Source: Fibrobacter sp. UBA4223 (GTDB taxonomy: Bacteria > Fibrobacterota > Fibrobacteria > Fibrobacterales > Fibrobacteraceae). From it: a stretch of 64,000 bases of DNA. A model generated the notes under the pieces. The model saw nothing but the letters and a program-made list of their open reading frames with translations. It made no database searches and had not been told where the DNA came from. The translations under genes were made by a program, and so were the position numbers. The DNA is taken from positions 62,001 to 126,000 of the forward strand of contig DFTB01000011.1 of NCBI GenBank assembly GCA_002382975.1, in the 5' to 3' direction. Below, in pieces: positions 61,945-64,000 of this stretch; position 1 is the stretch's first letter; every line of letters starts with the position of its first letter.

Positions 61945-63738
61945 TCAAATTTCCAGCGGTGGGAAATGGATCTTGGTGCGGAGTCCCGGGTTCGCGTTTT
62001 CCATCTCGATTTTCATGTTGGTAAGGGTGCAGAGTTTTTTCACCATAGAAAGGCCGATTCCCGTTCCACTTGTGCGGCGGGTCATTTCGTTTTCGACGCG
62101 GTAGAACTCCTGGAACACCTTTTTCATTTCGGCGGGCGGAATGCCCGGACCGTAGTCGCGCACCGCCAGGTACACGTCGGTATCCTTGATGCGGAGTTCG
62201 ATGACAATCATCTTGTAATCCGCATCCTTGGAGAACTTCAACGAGTTGTCCACCAGGTTCATCAAGATCTGCATGATGGCGTCCCGGTCCATCATCAGGG
62301 TGATGTCCCGAACATCGGTGTCCGAAGAAACGGTGAGCTCGAAACCGTGCTTTTCTACGTTCTTGCTGTAGGTGGCCACAAAGTCGTCCAGCACAGCCTT
62401 GGGCCTGTCCTTAGCGAGCTGCACATTCCAACGGTCTCCATCCAGTTTGGACAAATTAAGAACATTCTGGATTAGGCGCGTAAGTCTGTCCGCCTCGCTA
62501 GCAATCTGGTTGTAGTACTTCTGCTTTTTCTCTTCGTTTGCCACCCAGGAGTTCTGCAACAGCTCGGCGTACATGCGGATAGACGTCAAAGGAGTTTTCA
62601 ACTCATGACTCACTGCAGAAATAAAGTCCTGCCTTTTCTTGGCCAGGTTCAGTTCGCTTCGGGTCAGGCGGTAGATGGCCACGAGACCGCCGCCCAAGAT
62701 GATAAGCACCACGGCCCCAAGAAAAATCAAGAAAGAGCTTCCCCTGGAATCGTCCCTGTTTTTCATGCTCATGACCAAGGAAATTTTGTTGAGGGGAGGT
62801 ATCAGTTTGGTGGAGAAAATTTCTTGGGATTCGTCATGGGAGCCAAAAGAAAGTAATGTTCGCGGCCCGTCCTTGAATTCCAGCACCAAGTCTTTTTCGA
62901 GGGGGTAGAACTGGGTCTCGTTCTTGACCAGGCTATTTAGGTAGACTTTGGTGTCAACGATGTAGCCCTGGATATAGAGTTCGCTGCCCCTGGTCACGTT
63001 ACGGAAAAAGACGATATAGTCGCTGTTGACTTTCGCCATAAAGGGTTCGATTTCCACTTCGAAATTGTAATTCACCGTAGAGGTAGTCAGACTGTCCATG
63101 TCCTGGGATTCTGCATCGAACGCGATGTTTTCTTTTTCCGACGTGGTTTCAAACCGGTGGGGCCTAGCGGTTTCTTCTTTTTCGCTGTGGCCTAGTTTGG
63201 GGTCTTGCTTGTAGATGTGGTCAATGACCTTTTCCACGGAATCTCTAGGCTGGGCCATAGCTTCAATACCGCGGTTTTCAATATTTAACTCGTCCAGAAT
63301 GTTCTTGATTTTATTGCGGACTTCTTCACGGCGTAACCGTTCGCTTTGGGGAATTTGCTCCAAAAGAATTTCGCCGAAACGGCCTTCGGGCAAGAACGGC
63401 GTGCGGAGCGTGTTGTCTGGAGTGAGCTGGAAATGCCCCACAAGGCCCGCATATTGGCTGGTGACGGGGTAATCCACCAGTTCGGAGAGGGTGTTTTCTT
63501 CGCCACCGATGACCTGCACGGTTCGAATGAACCCGTATTCGGAGTAGGAACGTTTTTCTTCGACTGCCAGGTCGCGGGCAAGCCTCTGGTTTAATGTGTT
63601 GGCCACGAACATGGCGTGTCCCGTGTAGAGTGAATTTGTACCCAGCTGCAACTGAGAATACGCCTGGTAAAGAAGAATTACCAGGGGTATCGTGATGACA
63701 ACAAAGATGGAGGCGAAGATTACGTGGACTTTGTGCAT
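61945..63738 (-). CDS. Sensor histidine kinase
   Basis: 597 residues. TM1 at the N-terminus (VIFASIFVVITIPLVILLYQ), a periplasmic sensor of about 310 residues, TM2 (FLIFLGAVVLIILGGGLVAI), then HisKA with FISAVSHELKTPLTSIRMYA (phospho-His about 376), N-box LMNLVDNSLKFS, GPGIPP, GTGIGLSMVKKLC. It overlaps the response regulator gene at its start by 19 bp and is downstream of it, so they form one two-component operon. The signal is unknown. Confidence 0.93.
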   Translation of the reverse strand: MHKVHVIFASIFVVITIPLVILLYQAYSQLQLGTNSLYTGHAMFVANTLNQRLARDLAVEEKRSYSEYGFIRTVQVIGGEENTLSELVDYPVTSQYAGLVGHFQLTPDNTLRTPFLPEGRFGEILLEQIPQSERLRREEVRNKIKNILDELNIENRGIEAMAQPRDSVEKVIDHIYKQDPKLGHSEKEETARPHRFETTSEKENIAFDAESQDMDSLTTSTVNYNFEVEIEPFMAKVNSDYIVFFRNVTRGSELYIQGYIVDTKVYLNSLVKNETQFYPLEKDLVLEFKDGPRTLLSFGSHDESQEIFSTKLIPPLNKISLVMSMKNRDDSRGSSFLIFLGAVVLIILGGGLVAIYRLTRSELNLAKKRQDFISAVSHELKTPLTSIRMYAELLQNSWVANEEKKQKYYNQIASEADRLTRLIQNVLNLSKLDGDRWNVQLAKDRPKAVLDDFVATYSKNVEKHGFELTVSSDTDVRDITLMMDRDAIMQILMNLVDNSLKFSKDADYKMIVIELRIKDTDVYLAVRDYGPGIPPAEMKKVFQEFYRVENEMTRRTSGTGIGLSMVKKLCTLTNMKIEMENANPGLRTKIHFPPLEI

Positions 63739-64000
63739 TCAGGCGTAGAACACATCTGGTAGCCTTCCCCGCGGAACGTTACCAGGAACTTCGGGTGGGA
63801 AGGGTCGTCTTCGATTTTCTTGCGGAGCTTGGTGATGTGGATATCTACGGTACGGGTATCTACGGAATCGGCGTTCTCATAGCCCCAGACCTTGCGCAGC
63901 AGTTCGGAACGGGGAACGGCGTGATCGCGGTTGGTCCACAGGTATTCCAGAATTTCCACTTCTTTACGGGTGAAGGCGATTTCTTCGGTGCCACGGGTAC
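63720..64000 (-). CDS. OmpR/PhoB-type response regulator, C-terminal part (partial)
   Basis: The frame runs off the right window edge. Visible is the winged-helix DNA-binding domain: TRKEVEILEYLW, SRSELLRKVWGYEN (residues as read: PRSELLRKVWGYEN), SVDTRTVDIHITKLRKKIED and FLVTFRGEGYQM. The receiver domain lies outside the window. It is the partner of the histidine kinase, with overlapping genes. Confidence 0.92.
   Translation of the reverse strand, partial: TRGTEEIAFTRKEVEILEYLWTNRDHAVPRSELLRKVWGYENADSVDTRTVDIHITKLRKKIEDDPSHPKFLVTFRGEGYQMCSTPECTKST

Overview
The window looks like a piece of chromosome from a cellulolytic Fibrobacterota member, most likely a Fibrobacter. Two Fibrobacter-expanded families appear (TIGR02145 'Fibrobacter succinogenes major paralogous' domains and a TIGR02147 protein). 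There are also plant cell wall enzymes (PL9-like pectate lyase, GH5 lipoprotein, GH74 xyloglucanase), many outer membrane proteins and lipoproteins, and no sign of phage or plasmid structure.

Layout. 1-10.7 kb is mostly leftward: PARG-like protein, PL9-like lyase, M41-like protease, a flavin-reductase-like pseudogene, nhaA, prs, an outer membrane protein, PNPOx, a macro-domain protein and an acyl-ACP thioesterase. At about 10.7-11.6 kb the strand preference flips, and rsmG-parA-parB, an M23 peptidase, a bactofilin, a phosphodiesterase, tRNA-Met and upp run rightward. Four parS-type palindromes (8.0, 9.9, 11.45 and 11.6 kb) and DnaA-box-like clusters sit at this switch, so I infer that the replication origin lies between about 7.9 and 11.6 kb. 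17.8-30.5 kb holds surface proteins, GH5, purM, a cNMP-binding regulator, a metal/cofactor-binding lipoprotein, an NYN nuclease and a TPR protein. 31-41 kb holds a TPR/periplasmic-binding fusion, tmk, a small secreted repeat peptide, a TIGR02145 protein, an SLC13 transporter, an RDD protein and secA. 41-47 kb holds GH74, rubrerythrin and a TIGR02147/lipoprotein pair. 47.0-49.3 kb is an AT-rich island (broken zinc-ribbon gene, DUF4190-like membrane proteins, Lgt-like protein). 49.5-64 kb holds an Rpn nuclease, ttcA, dnaN, a second M23 protein, a HAD protein, a LamG protein, RNase G, pta, a TPR protein, phosphofructokinase and a histidine kinase/response regulator pair.

The most unusual signal is a population of strictly 7-bp-periodic degenerate repeat arrays (TAGGNNN, TGAGNNN, TTCGGAA, GACGAAA types). 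They occur at about 15 places, usually as inverted pairs, often touching the stop codon of one gene and the start codon of the next. Arrays also lie inside the coding regions of rsmG and of a substrate-binding lipoprotein. They are mixed with REP-like GTCATCC...GGATC palindromes, a conserved core (GGGYCGCTGG..ACAAGAGG), a duplicated 190-200 bp block, a 160-bp MITE-like element with a TTTA duplication, and a two-copy element whose internal hairpin shows two compensatory base-pair changes.
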